A stretch of DNA of 64,000 nt, taken from Cedecea lapagei. GTDB taxonomy: Bacteria; Pseudomonadota; Gammaproteobacteria; Enterobacterales; Enterobacteriaceae. How positions within the stretch are numbered: position 1 is the first letter of the stretch; each line of letters begins with the position of its first letter. This document shows positions 34,769-42,549 of the stretch, piece by piece. A program made the position numbers and the translations under genes. The stretch is from contig NZ_LR134201.1 of NCBI RefSeq assembly GCF_900635955.1, forward strand, positions 930,001 to 994,000. The letters are read 5' to 3'. A model generated the notes under the pieces. That model had not been told where the DNA came from, did no database searches, and worked only from the letters and a program-made list of their open reading frames with translations.

Positions 34769-35653
34769 ATGAGCTTGTTTACCTTACAGAATGAACGCCT
34801 GAAGCTGCTGGTATCCGGCCAGGGAGGGGCGATTGAAGGCCTGTGGTGGCAGAATGAAGGGCAGTTGATCCCGCTTCTGCGACCCGGAAAGCAGAGCGGC
34901 ATTGCCGTGGAGTCCTCCTGTTTTCCGCTTGTGCCTTTTGGCAACCGGGTGAGCGGTAACGCTTTTACATTTGCCGGAAAAGATTACCGACTTCAGCCTA
35001 ACGTTGCATGGGATAGCCACTATCTGCACGGCGACGGTTGGCTGACTCTCTGGCAGCCCCTGGAAGAGGAACCTGGGTGGCTGGTGCTGGAATATCAACA
35101 TTTAGAGGGGCCATATCGTTATGCCGTTCAACAAACGTTCCATCTTTCCGGCGACTCGCTTACGGTTTCATTAACGGTGGTGAATAACGGGAAAGAGCCG
35201 CTACCGTTTGGCCTCGGCTGGCATCCTTATTTTCCTCTTACGGCACAAACCAGTATCCAGGCTCGGGCGACAGGGTACTGGCTTGAGCGCGAACAGTGGC
35301 TGGCGGGGGAGTTTCAGCCTCAATTGCCGAAATCGCTCGATTTTAACCAGCCAAACGAGTTACCGCGTCGCTGGGTGAATAACGCATTCTCCGGCTGGGA
35401 TGGTCAGGCGAAAATCGCGTATCCGCAGGAAGGCGTTGCTTTATCGATGGAAACGGATCCTCCTGCTCCGTGCTATTTCATCTTTGTCTCCGATCCTCAG
35501 TTTGATGAAGGGTATGATTTTGACTTCTTCTGCCTGGAGCCAATGAGCCACGCGCCTGACGATCATCATCGGCCAGGCGGTGGTCTGTTAACGACCCTCA
35601 AACAGGGTGAGACGCTTGGCCAGAATATGAGGATTAGCGTCTCGACGCTTTAA
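34769..35653 (+). CDS. yphB: Aldose 1-epimerase-family protein YphB
   Basis: The 294-residue protein has a galactose-mutarotase-like beta-sandwich: PFGNRVSGN near the N-terminus, DSHYLHGDGW (catalytic His region), GLGWHPYFPL with the second His, and a late Glu in FFCLEPMSHAPD. It matches E. coli YphB (290). It probably interconverts sugar anomers for YphC or the later steps. It is the last gene of the yph operon; a terminator follows. Confidence 0.92.
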   Translation: MSLFTLQNERLKLLVSGQGGAIEGLWWQNEGQLIPLLRPGKQSGIAVESSCFPLVPFGNRVSGNAFTFAGKDYRLQPNVAWDSHYLHGDGWLTLWQPLEEEPGWLVLEYQHLEGPYRYAVQQTFHLSGDSLTVSLTVVNNGKEPLPFGLGWHPYFPLTAQTSIQARATGYWLEREQWLAGEFQPQLPKSLDFNQPNELPRRWVNNAFSGWDGQAKIAYPQEGVALSMETDPPAPCYFIFVSDPQFDEGYDFDFFCLEPMSHAPDDHHRPGGGLLTTLKQGETLGQNMRISVSTL

Positions 35654-35660
35654 GCTCGCT

Positions 35661-35697
35661 TAATGATGCCTCTTTTCCTGAGGGGCATCATTTTTTA
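35661..35697 (+). terminator. Rho-independent terminator of the yph operon
   Basis: ATGATGCC (35663-35670) pairs with GGCATCAT around a short loop of CTCTTTTCCTGAGG and is followed by TTTTTT. It begins 10 bp after the yphB stop. Confidence 0.85.
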
Positions 35698-35890
35698 GCT
35701 GCCTGCCACCTTAGCCGCTCTCCGGGATCCCGATACTTTTCACTGGCCATAACCCCCGGATTAACCCTGCTTTCAGAGGATGAGGAGCCATTAATAGCCA
35801 TGCCTTCGATGTGTGTTACTGCTCTGTTAATGTTTGCTTGCATGCCGGCCGGCTATCCCCGACACTATCGCCTCCAAAACGGGAGGGATC

Positions 35891-37030
35891 ATGGTTTTGC
35901 ATTCCACGCGCTGGCTGGCGCTCAGTTACTTTACCTACTTCTTTAGTTATGGCGTGTTTTTGCCCTTCTGGAGCGTCTGGCTCAAAGGCGTCGGGCTTCC
36001 CCCTGAAACGATAGGATTATTGTTAGGCTCAGGGTTGATCGCCCGCTTCCTCGGCAGTTTGTTGTTGGCACCACGCGTGACCGCTCCTTCCCGCCTTGTT
36101 TTTGCCCTCCGTCTGTTAGCCCTTGCGACCTTAATTTTTGCCGCCGGTTTCTGGCTGGGTCATACCGCGTTATGGCTGCTGCTTACGATGATTGGTTTTA
36201 ACCTGTTTTTCTCGCCGCTGGTGCCGCTAACCGATGCATTGGCGGGGACCTGGCAGCGACAAATGACCCTCGACTATGGCCGGGTGCGGCTGTGGGGATC
36301 GCTGGCGTTTGTTATCGGCTCGGCGCTCACCGGCAAGCTGGTGAGCGAGTTCAGCTATCAGGCCATTCTGGTGCTGTTGACCCTTGGCGCGGCGTCGATG
36401 CTAATTGGCATGATGCTTCGGCCTTCAATTATGCCGCAGGGCGAGGTACGACATCAGGCTTCGGCGGGCTGGCCAGCCTGGAAAGCGCTGATCCTGAGCG
36501 CGTGGCGATTTCTGGCCTGTGTTTCCCTGCTGCAGGGGGCGCACGCGGCCTACTACGGTTTCAGCGCTATTTACTGGCAGGGCGCGGGCTACTCCGCTTC
36601 TGTGGTGGGCTATTTATGGTCGCTGGGCGTGGTGGCGGAAATCGTTATCTTCGCGCTTAGCAACAAGCTGTTCCGCCGCTGGAGCGCACGGGATCTGCTG
36701 CTGCTCTCCGCCGTTACCGGCATTATCCGCTGGAGCCTGATGGCCAGCACCACCGAACTTCCGTGGCTAATTGTGGCGCAGATCCTGCACTGCGGCAGCT
36801 TCACCGTTTGCCACCTGGCGGCGATGCGTTATATCTCTGCCCGTAAAGGCGGCGAGGTTATTCGCCTGCAGGCCGTCTATTCCGCCGTGGCGATGGGCGG
36901 CGGGATCGCCGTGATGACCATTTTCTCCGGCTTCCTCTATCAGCATCTGCAGGGGGGAATGTTCTGGGTCATGGCGCTGGTGGCGGTGCCAGCGCTGTTC
37001 CTGCGGCCCAAAGTGGCTGCCGTCAGCTAG
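35891..37030 (+). CDS. hcaT: Major facilitator transporter HcaT (3-phenylpropionate permease in E. coli)
   Basis: The 379-residue protein has 12 predicted membrane helices and closely matches E. coli HcaT from MVLHSTRWLALSYFTYFFSYGVFLPFWSVWL-type start to end. In K-12 it imports 3-phenylpropionate for the hca dioxygenase pathway. Here hcaR and hcaEFCBD are missing from this position and the yph operon lies directly upstream, so the transporter may have another ligand or depend on genes elsewhere. The start at 35891 matches the E. coli N-terminus and has GGAGGGA before it. It overlaps csiE tail to tail by 4 bp. Confidence 0.93.
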   Translation: MVLHSTRWLALSYFTYFFSYGVFLPFWSVWLKGVGLPPETIGLLLGSGLIARFLGSLLLAPRVTAPSRLVFALRLLALATLIFAAGFWLGHTALWLLLTMIGFNLFFSPLVPLTDALAGTWQRQMTLDYGRVRLWGSLAFVIGSALTGKLVSEFSYQAILVLLTLGAASMLIGMMLRPSIMPQGEVRHQASAGWPAWKALILSAWRFLACVSLLQGAHAAYYGFSAIYWQGAGYSASVVGYLWSLGVVAEIVIFALSNKLFRRWSARDLLLLSAVTGIIRWSLMASTTELPWLIVAQILHCGSFTVCHLAAMRYISARKGGEVIRLQAVYSAVAMGGGIAVMTIFSGFLYQHLQGGMFWVMALVAVPALFLRPKVAAVS

Positions 37031-38307
37031 GCTTCGAGCAGCTCTTTAATACGCTGCTGCTGGTGGTCTCCCAGCGGCAGCGTGGCGTGAATGAGCGGAG
37101 GAGAGAAGAGCGGCAGCGAGGTGGGGTAGGGGGTAATTACCAGCACCACTTCACGCGGAGCGCCATGGCTCTGGAATTGCTGTACCGCCAGGTGTTTAAT
37201 ATTTAACGGCAGCAGCGTCAGCTCACGCAGCTGCTGCTCAATGTCTTGTTCTAAAGCCGGATCGTCGCCGGTCAGCAGCAGCACCTGTTTTTCCTGAATC
37301 TCGCATTCCTGCATCAGCCAGGCGCCAAAAATCACCGCTACCAGGCCAATTTCCGCGTCCGGGAACTGAATCCCATAATGCTCTTCAAATTCCGCAAGCA
37401 CCTCTCGCGAGGTTCTCATCAGGCGTGGGTAAAGGCGCGTTATCTCTTCGGGCAGGCCGCTATCGATGCCGATATCAAACCGGCAGCGATTCAGCGCCTG
37501 CGCGAGATGAACATAAAGCTGGTCGCTCAGTCCCTGTTCGTCGCTAAAAGAGAGGCCGGCCAGCTGACGGAAGCGCTCAATCATCCGCGCGATCTCATTG
37601 TGCAAACGCGCATCCTGCTCGTGCTCATCGTTGATAGGATCGGGGATCCTGAGCAGCTGGAACAGCAGCGCCAGAAAATGCTGCTCATCCACGTCCGCGG
37701 GCTGCATCACCCGGCGTTTCCAGTGGCGGGCTATCTCCTGCGCGACAAAAAACTCAGGCCGCAGCTGGCTCCATTCGCGCTGCTGCGTCGTCAGAACAGG
37801 CGCGTTGCCTGAATGGTGCTGGTGCAGGCAATACTGCAAAAAAAGCGTCAGAAACTGGCTGTCCCGGCTGTCGTACTGCCTTTTTAAGCGCCGGGCGCAA
37901 AGATTAACCAGCGCACGTAAATTGGTTTCGTCATACAGCGCCTTGATAAGCCCCAGCTGATTTAACTGCGACTTAAGCGTCGGGCTGAAGTGATGCTGTA
38001 CAAACTGCGGGCAAAGGCGCAGCGAACGCCGCAGCCAGTGGAACAGGCAGAGGCGGCTGTCGAGGGCTGTGCCTTCAATCCGGTAGCTACCGTCCTGCTG
38101 CCGGCACAGGGTGAGACGGTGATAACTCTGGATCTCGCGGCCCGTGTCGGCTATATCTTGCAGGGTCTGCGTCTGGTCAACGCCGTTAATGCCGGCAATC
38201 ACCTCTGGCGTAACGATTTGCTCCGGAAGATAGAGCATCAGCAGCAGCTGGCATCGGCGCTGCGAACTGGAAAGCACAGAGGGTGGCGGCGTCAGTAAAG
38301 TCATCAT
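37027..38307 (-). CDS. csiE: PRD-domain stationary-phase protein CsiE
   Basis: The 426-residue protein has the length and layout of E. coli CsiE: an N-terminal HTH-like region (SVLSSSQRRCQLLLML), two PRD domains (about residues 150-250 and 260-370) and a C-terminal EIIB-like part. PRD proteins are antiterminators or activators controlled by PTS phosphorylation; CsiE itself is induced in stationary phase (sigma-S, CRP) and its target is unknown. Two ATGs lie in tandem at the start. It is convergent with hcaT. Confidence 0.92.
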   Translation of the reverse strand: MMTLLTPPPSVLSSSQRRCQLLLMLYLPEQIVTPEVIAGINGVDQTQTLQDIADTGREIQSYHRLTLCRQQDGSYRIEGTALDSRLCLFHWLRRSLRLCPQFVQHHFSPTLKSQLNQLGLIKALYDETNLRALVNLCARRLKRQYDSRDSQFLTLFLQYCLHQHHSGNAPVLTTQQREWSQLRPEFFVAQEIARHWKRRVMQPADVDEQHFLALLFQLLRIPDPINDEHEQDARLHNEIARMIERFRQLAGLSFSDEQGLSDQLYVHLAQALNRCRFDIGIDSGLPEEITRLYPRLMRTSREVLAEFEEHYGIQFPDAEIGLVAVIFGAWLMQECEIQEKQVLLLTGDDPALEQDIEQQLRELTLLPLNIKHLAVQQFQSHGAPREVVLVITPYPTSLPLFSPPLIHATLPLGDHQQQRIKELLEA

Positions 38308-38430
38308 CCGGCAGTCCCAATTTGGTGTCAGAAGTTAAGAATAGCTAAAGGTTTCGACGAATATATCGGCCTTTATAGTTTTTCATCACGGAATTCCGGC
38401 TGGCTCACAGAATTCAATCTTGAGGGAAGC

Positions 38431-39078
38431 ATGAGCGACAAAAGAATCGGCCTGAGGGAAGCAGGCATACTGCTGGCAGGCCTTTCAACGGCGAGCGTAC
38501 AGGCGCACCCCCACAGTTTTATCTCTATCGTCACCACGCCCGTGGTGGATCAAGGGCAGCTGACGGGGTTAAAAATGCAGTGGACGATGGACGAGATTAC
38601 TTCAGCAGACCTGTTGTATGACGCAGGTGATGCCAAACCTGACTCACCGGTATGGAAAAAGCTGGCTGCCGAAGTGATGGCCAACGTGCTGGGGCAGCAC
38701 TATTTTACCGAGTTCTGGCATAGCAATGAGAAGGTGAAGTTTGGCAATTTGCCGCCGCAATATGGCCTGAGTCGAAGCCATCACCAGGCCGTGCTGACGT
38801 TCGTACTGCCGCTTGCACATCCGCAGCCGCTGAAGGGGCAAACTTATCGCTTCTCGACCTTTGATCCGACCTATTTTGTCGACATGAGCTATGAGCACGA
38901 CAGGGACGTTCATTTGCCGCCGGAGCTGGCTTCTGGCTGTAAAGTTTCCGTTCATACGCCAAAACCCAGCGAAGAGACGCTGCTCTTCGCGCAGTCGCTG
39001 GATAAAGCCGATGCGCCGCCGGAGGACATGGATCTAGGGAAGCAGTTTGCTCAGGAGGTGACGCTAACATGTCAGTAA
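38431..39078 (+). CDS. DUF1007 family periplasmic protein
   Basis: The 215-residue protein has an N-terminal export signal (GLREAGILLAGLSTASVQA) and begins its mature part with HPHSFISI, the start typical of DUF1007 (COG3683) proteins, which are thought to bind a metal ion with this His-rich N-terminus. The body is predicted beta-rich, with conserved TFDPTYFVDMSYE. Its stop overlaps the next gene, a NicO-family transporter, by 10 bp; the same pair occurs in many proteobacteria and suggests a metal-import or -export function. It is not in K-12 at this place. Substrate is unknown. Confidence 0.85.
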   Translation: MSDKRIGLREAGILLAGLSTASVQAHPHSFISIVTTPVVDQGQLTGLKMQWTMDEITSADLLYDAGDAKPDSPVWKKLAAEVMANVLGQHYFTEFWHSNEKVKFGNLPPQYGLSRSHHQAVLTFVLPLAHPQPLKGQTYRFSTFDPTYFVDMSYEHDRDVHLPPELASGCKVSVHTPKPSEETLLFAQSLDKADAPPEDMDLGKQFAQEVTLTCQ

Positions 39079-40049
39079 TTGCCGTCTCTTCTCCCACACG
39101 TCGTTGGGCTCATCTGTGGCCGCTGGCGCTGTTTTTCCTGCTGGTCGCCGGTGGGCTTTACGCCCTCTGGCTCTACTGGCCACAGATTTTACTCAGTTCT
39201 GCCAGCTGGCAACGTTCAATCAATCAGGAATTGAGCGGGCTGCTGCGACAAGTGGCTGAAAATCCTGCTCGTGCAGGCCTGTCGCTGCTGTCGTTTAGCT
39301 TTGTCTACGGCGTGCTGCATGCGCTGGGGCCGGGCCACGGAAAGATTGTTATCACCACCTGGCTTGCTACCCATCCTTCAAAGCTCAAAAGCAGCCTCGT
39401 TTTGACCTTTGCCGCCTCCTTACTGCAGGGGCTGGTGGCAATAGTGCTGGTGGCTGTCGTGCTGGGCGTGCTGGCCTTGCCCTCGCGGCAGCTTCATCTC
39501 AGCAGCTTCTGGCTTGAAAAAGGCAGTTATCTGCTGGTTGGGGGGCTTGGCGTTTTACTGAGCTGGCGCGCTTTGCGCCGTTTATGCGTTCAGCTACGCC
39601 GTAAACCCAAATTTACCTCGTTTACGCCGCACCATGTTCACCACGCGAACTGCGGCTGTGGGCATCAGCACATCCCCGATGAAAAACAGCTAGCGGCCGG
39701 AAGCGACTGGCGGGCCAGGCTGATGATCGTGCTGTCTATGGGAATGCGTCCCTGCTCGGGCGCGATTATGGTGCTGCTGTTCAGCAAAGTGATCGGGGTC
39801 TTTAGCTGGGGCGTGCTTTCTGCGCTGGCGATGGCCGCGGGAACCTCGATCACCATTTCCGGTCTGGCGCTGCTGGTGCACAGCTTCCGCTCGCTGGCCG
39901 TTCGGTTGAGCGGCAATCGGACGCCGGCACTGTGGCGACAGGTGGGATGGTCAACGCTTGCGCTGGCAGGGGGCGTGATTCTGGTGGTAGCTGCGCTGAT
40001 CATGTGGCTGAGCGCTCAGCCGATGTCGCGAGGAATTCGGCCTTTCTGA
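39069..40049 (+). CDS. Nickel/cobalt transporter-like permease, NicO family
   Basis: The 326-residue inner-membrane protein has about six or seven hydrophobic segments, the NicO motif LHALGPGHGKIVI (about residues 85-97), and a His/Cys-rich loop, HHVHHANCGCGHQH (about residues 187-200), like that of the nickel/cobalt exporter RcnA. A second conserved patch, GMRPCSGAIMVLLFS, follows. It overlaps the DUF1007 gene and has AGGAGGT before its ATG. The family includes both importers and exporters, and zinc is also possible; I infer only metal transport. Confidence 0.87.
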   Translation: MSVIAVSSPTRRWAHLWPLALFFLLVAGGLYALWLYWPQILLSSASWQRSINQELSGLLRQVAENPARAGLSLLSFSFVYGVLHALGPGHGKIVITTWLATHPSKLKSSLVLTFAASLLQGLVAIVLVAVVLGVLALPSRQLHLSSFWLEKGSYLLVGGLGVLLSWRALRRLCVQLRRKPKFTSFTPHHVHHANCGCGHQHIPDEKQLAAGSDWRARLMIVLSMGMRPCSGAIMVLLFSKVIGVFSWGVLSALAMAAGTSITISGLALLVHSFRSLAVRLSGNRTPALWRQVGWSTLALAGGVILVVAALIMWLSAQPMSRGIRPF

Positions 40050-40071
40050 TTGATCCTGAGAATACAGGCAT

Positions 40072-40112
40072 AAAAAAATCCCCTCGCCGTAAAGGCAGAG
40101 GGGATTTTTGTT
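40072..40112. terminator. Bidirectional Rho-independent terminator
   Basis: AAAAATCCCCTC and GAGGGGATTTTT form a perfect 12-bp stem with a 12-nt loop, with A and T tracts on each side. It can serve both the NicO gene and the convergent suhB. Confidence 0.93.
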
Positions 40113-40151
40113 TTTGCCTCTTCTCTGTTCGGGAAGGTAAGGCAAAAAAGC

Positions 40152-40958
40152 TTAGCGCTTCAGCGCTTCGCTCAGTTCATCACGCATGGTCGCCAGCATG
40201 GCTTTCACGACGCGCGGGTTACCTGCAACGATGTTGCCGCTTGTCAGGTAGTTATGGCCGCCGGTGAAATCACACACGATGCTGCCGGATTCACGAGCCA
40301 GCAGTTCACCTGCGGCGAAATCCCATGGCTTCAGGCCAATTTCGAAGAAACCGTCAACGCGGCCAGCGGCAACGTAGGCCAGGTCCAGCGCCGCGGAACC
40401 GCTGCGACGGAAGTCTGCGCACTGGGTGAACAGTTTGCCAACGATGTTGATGTAAGGGGTAGCGTGCTGCTTCACTTTGAACGGGAAGCCGGTCGCCAGA
40501 ACGGTGCCGTCCAGGTCACGAGCGTTGCTGCCGCGCAGGCGGTAGCCGTTGAGCTGAGCGCCCTGACCGCGGGTCGCGGTGAACAGTTCATTACGCATTG
40601 GATCGTAAACCACAGCGACTTCGGTGCGGCCTTTAATACGAACAGCGATAGACACGGAGAAATGCGGCAGACGTTTGATGAAGTTAGTGGTGCCATCCAG
40701 CGGATCGATAACCCATTGCACGTCCTTATCTTCGCCTGCATGTTCACCGCTTTCTTCGGTGATGATGGTGTGCTGCGGGTAAGATTTGCGGATTGTTTCG
40801 ATAATCATCGCTTCTGCGGCTTTATCGACGTTTGTCACAAAGTCATTACTGCCTTTCTGACTGCTTTCTACGGAGTCTGGTGTTTCGTAGTGTTTGGCAA
40901 TTACATTACCCGCCTTGCGCGCAGCACGCACGGCGATGGTCAACATAGGATGTTGCAT
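40152..40958 (-). CDS. suhB: Inositol-1-monophosphatase SuhB, rRNA antitermination factor
   Basis: SuhB hydrolyses inositol 1-phosphate and, in E. coli, joins the Nus complex that promotes rRNA folding and antitermination. The 268-residue protein has the IMPase metal-binding residues in ITEESGE, VIDPLDGTTNF and PWDFAAGELL. It matches E. coli SuhB (267), which begins MHPML; this one begins MQHPML. The leader carries a boxA-like sequence, consistent with the autoregulation described for E. coli suhB. It diverges from trmJ. Confidence 0.97.
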   Translation of the reverse strand: MQHPMLTIAVRAARKAGNVIAKHYETPDSVESSQKGSNDFVTNVDKAAEAMIIETIRKSYPQHTIITEESGEHAGEDKDVQWVIDPLDGTTNFIKRLPHFSVSIAVRIKGRTEVAVVYDPMRNELFTATRGQGAQLNGYRLRGSNARDLDGTVLATGFPFKVKQHATPYINIVGKLFTQCADFRRSGSAALDLAYVAAGRVDGFFEIGLKPWDFAAGELLARESGSIVCDFTGGHNYLTSGNIVAGNPRVVKAMLATMRDELSEALKR

Positions 40959-40975
40959 CGGTCTCTCTCGCTGGA

Positions 40976-41029
40976 TGTTAAAGAACGGAAATCGCGGCGG
41001 AGTATAGCAGAGCGTTCGGAATATGTCCC
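40976..41029 (-). promoter_or_regulatory. suhB: suhB promoter and boxA leader element
   Basis: On the minus strand, -35 GGGACA (41024-41029) is 17 bp from -10 TATACT (41001-41006). Downstream in the leader, GTTCTTTAACA (40976-40986) resembles the rRNA boxA, the NusB/NusE site through which E. coli suhB represses itself. Confidence 0.72.
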
Positions 41030-41077
41030 AGGGATATGATAAGATATTGCGATATTCTTCCCAGGCTGTGAATGATA

Positions 41078-41815
41078 ATGCTGCAAAACGTACGAATCGT
41101 GCTGGTCGAAACCTCCCATACCGGCAACATGGGCTCCGTGGCTCGTGCTATGAAAACCATGGGCTTAACTAACCTGTGGCTGGTGAATCCGCTGGTAAAA
41201 CCTGACTCCCAGGCTATCGCCCTGGCGGCCGGCGCCAGCGACGTGATTGGCGATGCTCAGATCGTCGATACCCTCGATGAAGCGCTGGCAGGATGCAGCC
41301 TGGTGGTTGGCACCAGCGCGCGCTCCCGTACGCTGCCGTGGCCGATGCTTGACCCGCGCGAATGCGGCCTGAAGAGCATCAGCGAGGCCCAGCATGCGCC
41401 GGTGGCTATCGTCTTTGGCCGCGAGCGCGTTGGCCTGACTAACGAAGAGCTGCAGAAGTGCCACTATCATGTCGCTATCCAGGCAAACCCGGAATACAGC
41501 TCCCTTAACCTCGCTATGGCGGTGCAGATCCTCGCCTATGAAGTGCGTATCGCCTGGCTTGCTACCCAGGAGCAGCCGGAAGCCCCTAAAGAGGACGAAG
41601 ATGCGCCTTATCCGCTGGTGGATGACTTAGAGCGTTTCTACGTGCATCTCGAAAAAGCGCTGCAGGAAAGCGGCTTTATTCGCCCAACCCATCCGGGGCA
41701 GGTGATGAACCGACTGCGCCGCCTGTTTACCCGCGCACGCCCGGAAAGTCAGGAGTTAAACATCCTGCGGGGCATGCTGGCATCGCTGGAAAACCCGAAA
41801 AAATCGGGCCAATAA
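41078..41815 (+). CDS. trmJ: tRNA (cytidine/uridine-32-2'-O)-methyltransferase TrmJ
   Basis: TrmJ methylates the 2'-OH of C32 or U32 in tRNAs. The roughly 245-residue product has an N-terminal SPOUT methyltransferase domain with knot (TSHTGNMGSVARAMKTMGL; IVFGRERVGLTNEEL; SLNLAMAVQILAYEV) and a C-terminal extension with RLRRLFTRARPE. It matches E. coli TrmJ. The start at 41078 gives the E. coli N-terminus; an ATG at 41072 is better spaced from AGG at 41063-41065 and would add two residues. Its end abuts the first IscR site. Confidence 0.95.
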   Translation: MLQNVRIVLVETSHTGNMGSVARAMKTMGLTNLWLVNPLVKPDSQAIALAAGASDVIGDAQIVDTLDEALAGCSLVVGTSARSRTLPWPMLDPRECGLKSISEAQHAPVAIVFGRERVGLTNEELQKCHYHVAIQANPEYSSLNLAMAVQILAYEVRIAWLATQEQPEAPKEDEDAPYPLVDDLERFYVHLEKALQESGFIRPTHPGQVMNRLRRLFTRARPESQELNILRGMLASLENPKKSGQ

Positions 41816-41872
41816 TACTTGAGTAAAATGGTAGGTTAAATAGTTGACCATTTTACTCAGGAATGTCAGACT
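41815..41872 (+). promoter_or_regulatory. iscR promoter with tandem type-1 IscR sites
   Basis: Two adjoining 25-bp type-1 IscR sites (41815-41839 and 41840-41864) fit the ATASYYGACTRWWWYAGTC-type pattern; the second overlaps a -35 (TTGACC, 41844-41849), with -10 (CAGACT, 41867-41872) 17 bp away. The expected start is about 67 nt before iscR. Holo-IscR represses here when Fe-S supply is sufficient. Confidence 0.85.
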
Positions 41873-41945
41873 TGCGTCCTGCTATGTGACAATCACACTT
41901 TTAAAAACCCCCCGGGTCGAGGGGCTATTTGAGGTTAAGTAAGAC

Positions 41946-42434
41946 ATGAGACTGACATCAAAAGGGCGCTATGCCGTAACAGCGATGCTTGACGTCGCGC
42001 TGAACTCTGAATCGGGCCCGGTTCCGTTGGCTGACATTTCAGAACGTCAGGGGATTTCACTCTCCTACCTGGAGCAGCTCTTCTCCCGCCTGCGTAAAAA
42101 TGGCCTGGTGGCCAGCGTACGCGGTCCTGGCGGTGGTTATCTGTTAGGTAAAGACGCTGGCACCATCGCCGTGGGCGAAGTGATCAGCGCCGTTGATGAG
42201 TCCGTAGACGCTACCCGTTGCCAGGGTAAAGGCGGCTGCCAGGGCGGCGATAAGTGCCTGACCCACGCGCTGTGGCGCGACCTGAGCGATCGCCTGACCG
42301 GCTTCCTGAACAACATCACCCTTGGTGAACTGGTGAATAACCAGGAAGTTCTGGATGTCTCCGATCGCCAGCAAAACGAAAACCATCGCAGCACCCGTTC
42401 TCAGGACGCTATTGACGTCAAACTGCGCGCATAA
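41946..42434 (+). CDS. iscR: Fe-S cluster regulator IscR
   Basis: IscR is an Rrf2-family repressor that senses Fe-S status through its own [2Fe-2S] cluster. The 162-residue product has an N-terminal winged HTH (MRLTSKGRYAVTAMLD, ISLSYLEQLFSRLRKNGLV), the three cluster Cys in CQGKGGCQGGDKC (92, 98 and 104 in E. coli numbering), and length equal to E. coli IscR. It leads the isc-hsc operon and autoregulates from two sites upstream. A structured RNA separates it from iscS. Confidence 0.98.
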   Translation: MRLTSKGRYAVTAMLDVALNSESGPVPLADISERQGISLSYLEQLFSRLRKNGLVASVRGPGGGYLLGKDAGTIAVGEVISAVDESVDATRCQGKGGCQGGDKCLTHALWRDLSDRLTGFLNNITLGELVNNQEVLDVSDRQQNENHRSTRSQDAIDVKLRA

Positions 42435-42455
42435 GCAGAAGAACAAGAATTTTAG

Positions 42456-42514
42456 AATCAGGTCAGGGGAGCGATGCTCCCTGTCTATAACGGCAGCCCA
42501 TTTTAAGCCTGATT
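42456..42514 (+). other. Structured RNA in the iscR-iscS spacer
   Basis: AATCAGG (42456-42462) pairs with CCTGATT (42508-42514), enclosing a hairpin CAGGGGAGC-GAT-GCTCCCTG (42464-42483). In E. coli a structure here protects iscR mRNA after RyhB-triggered decay of iscSUA. Confidence 0.65.
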
Positions 42515-42549
42515 CTTCGCATTGAAGTGATGTACGGAGCTTAAGAGCA

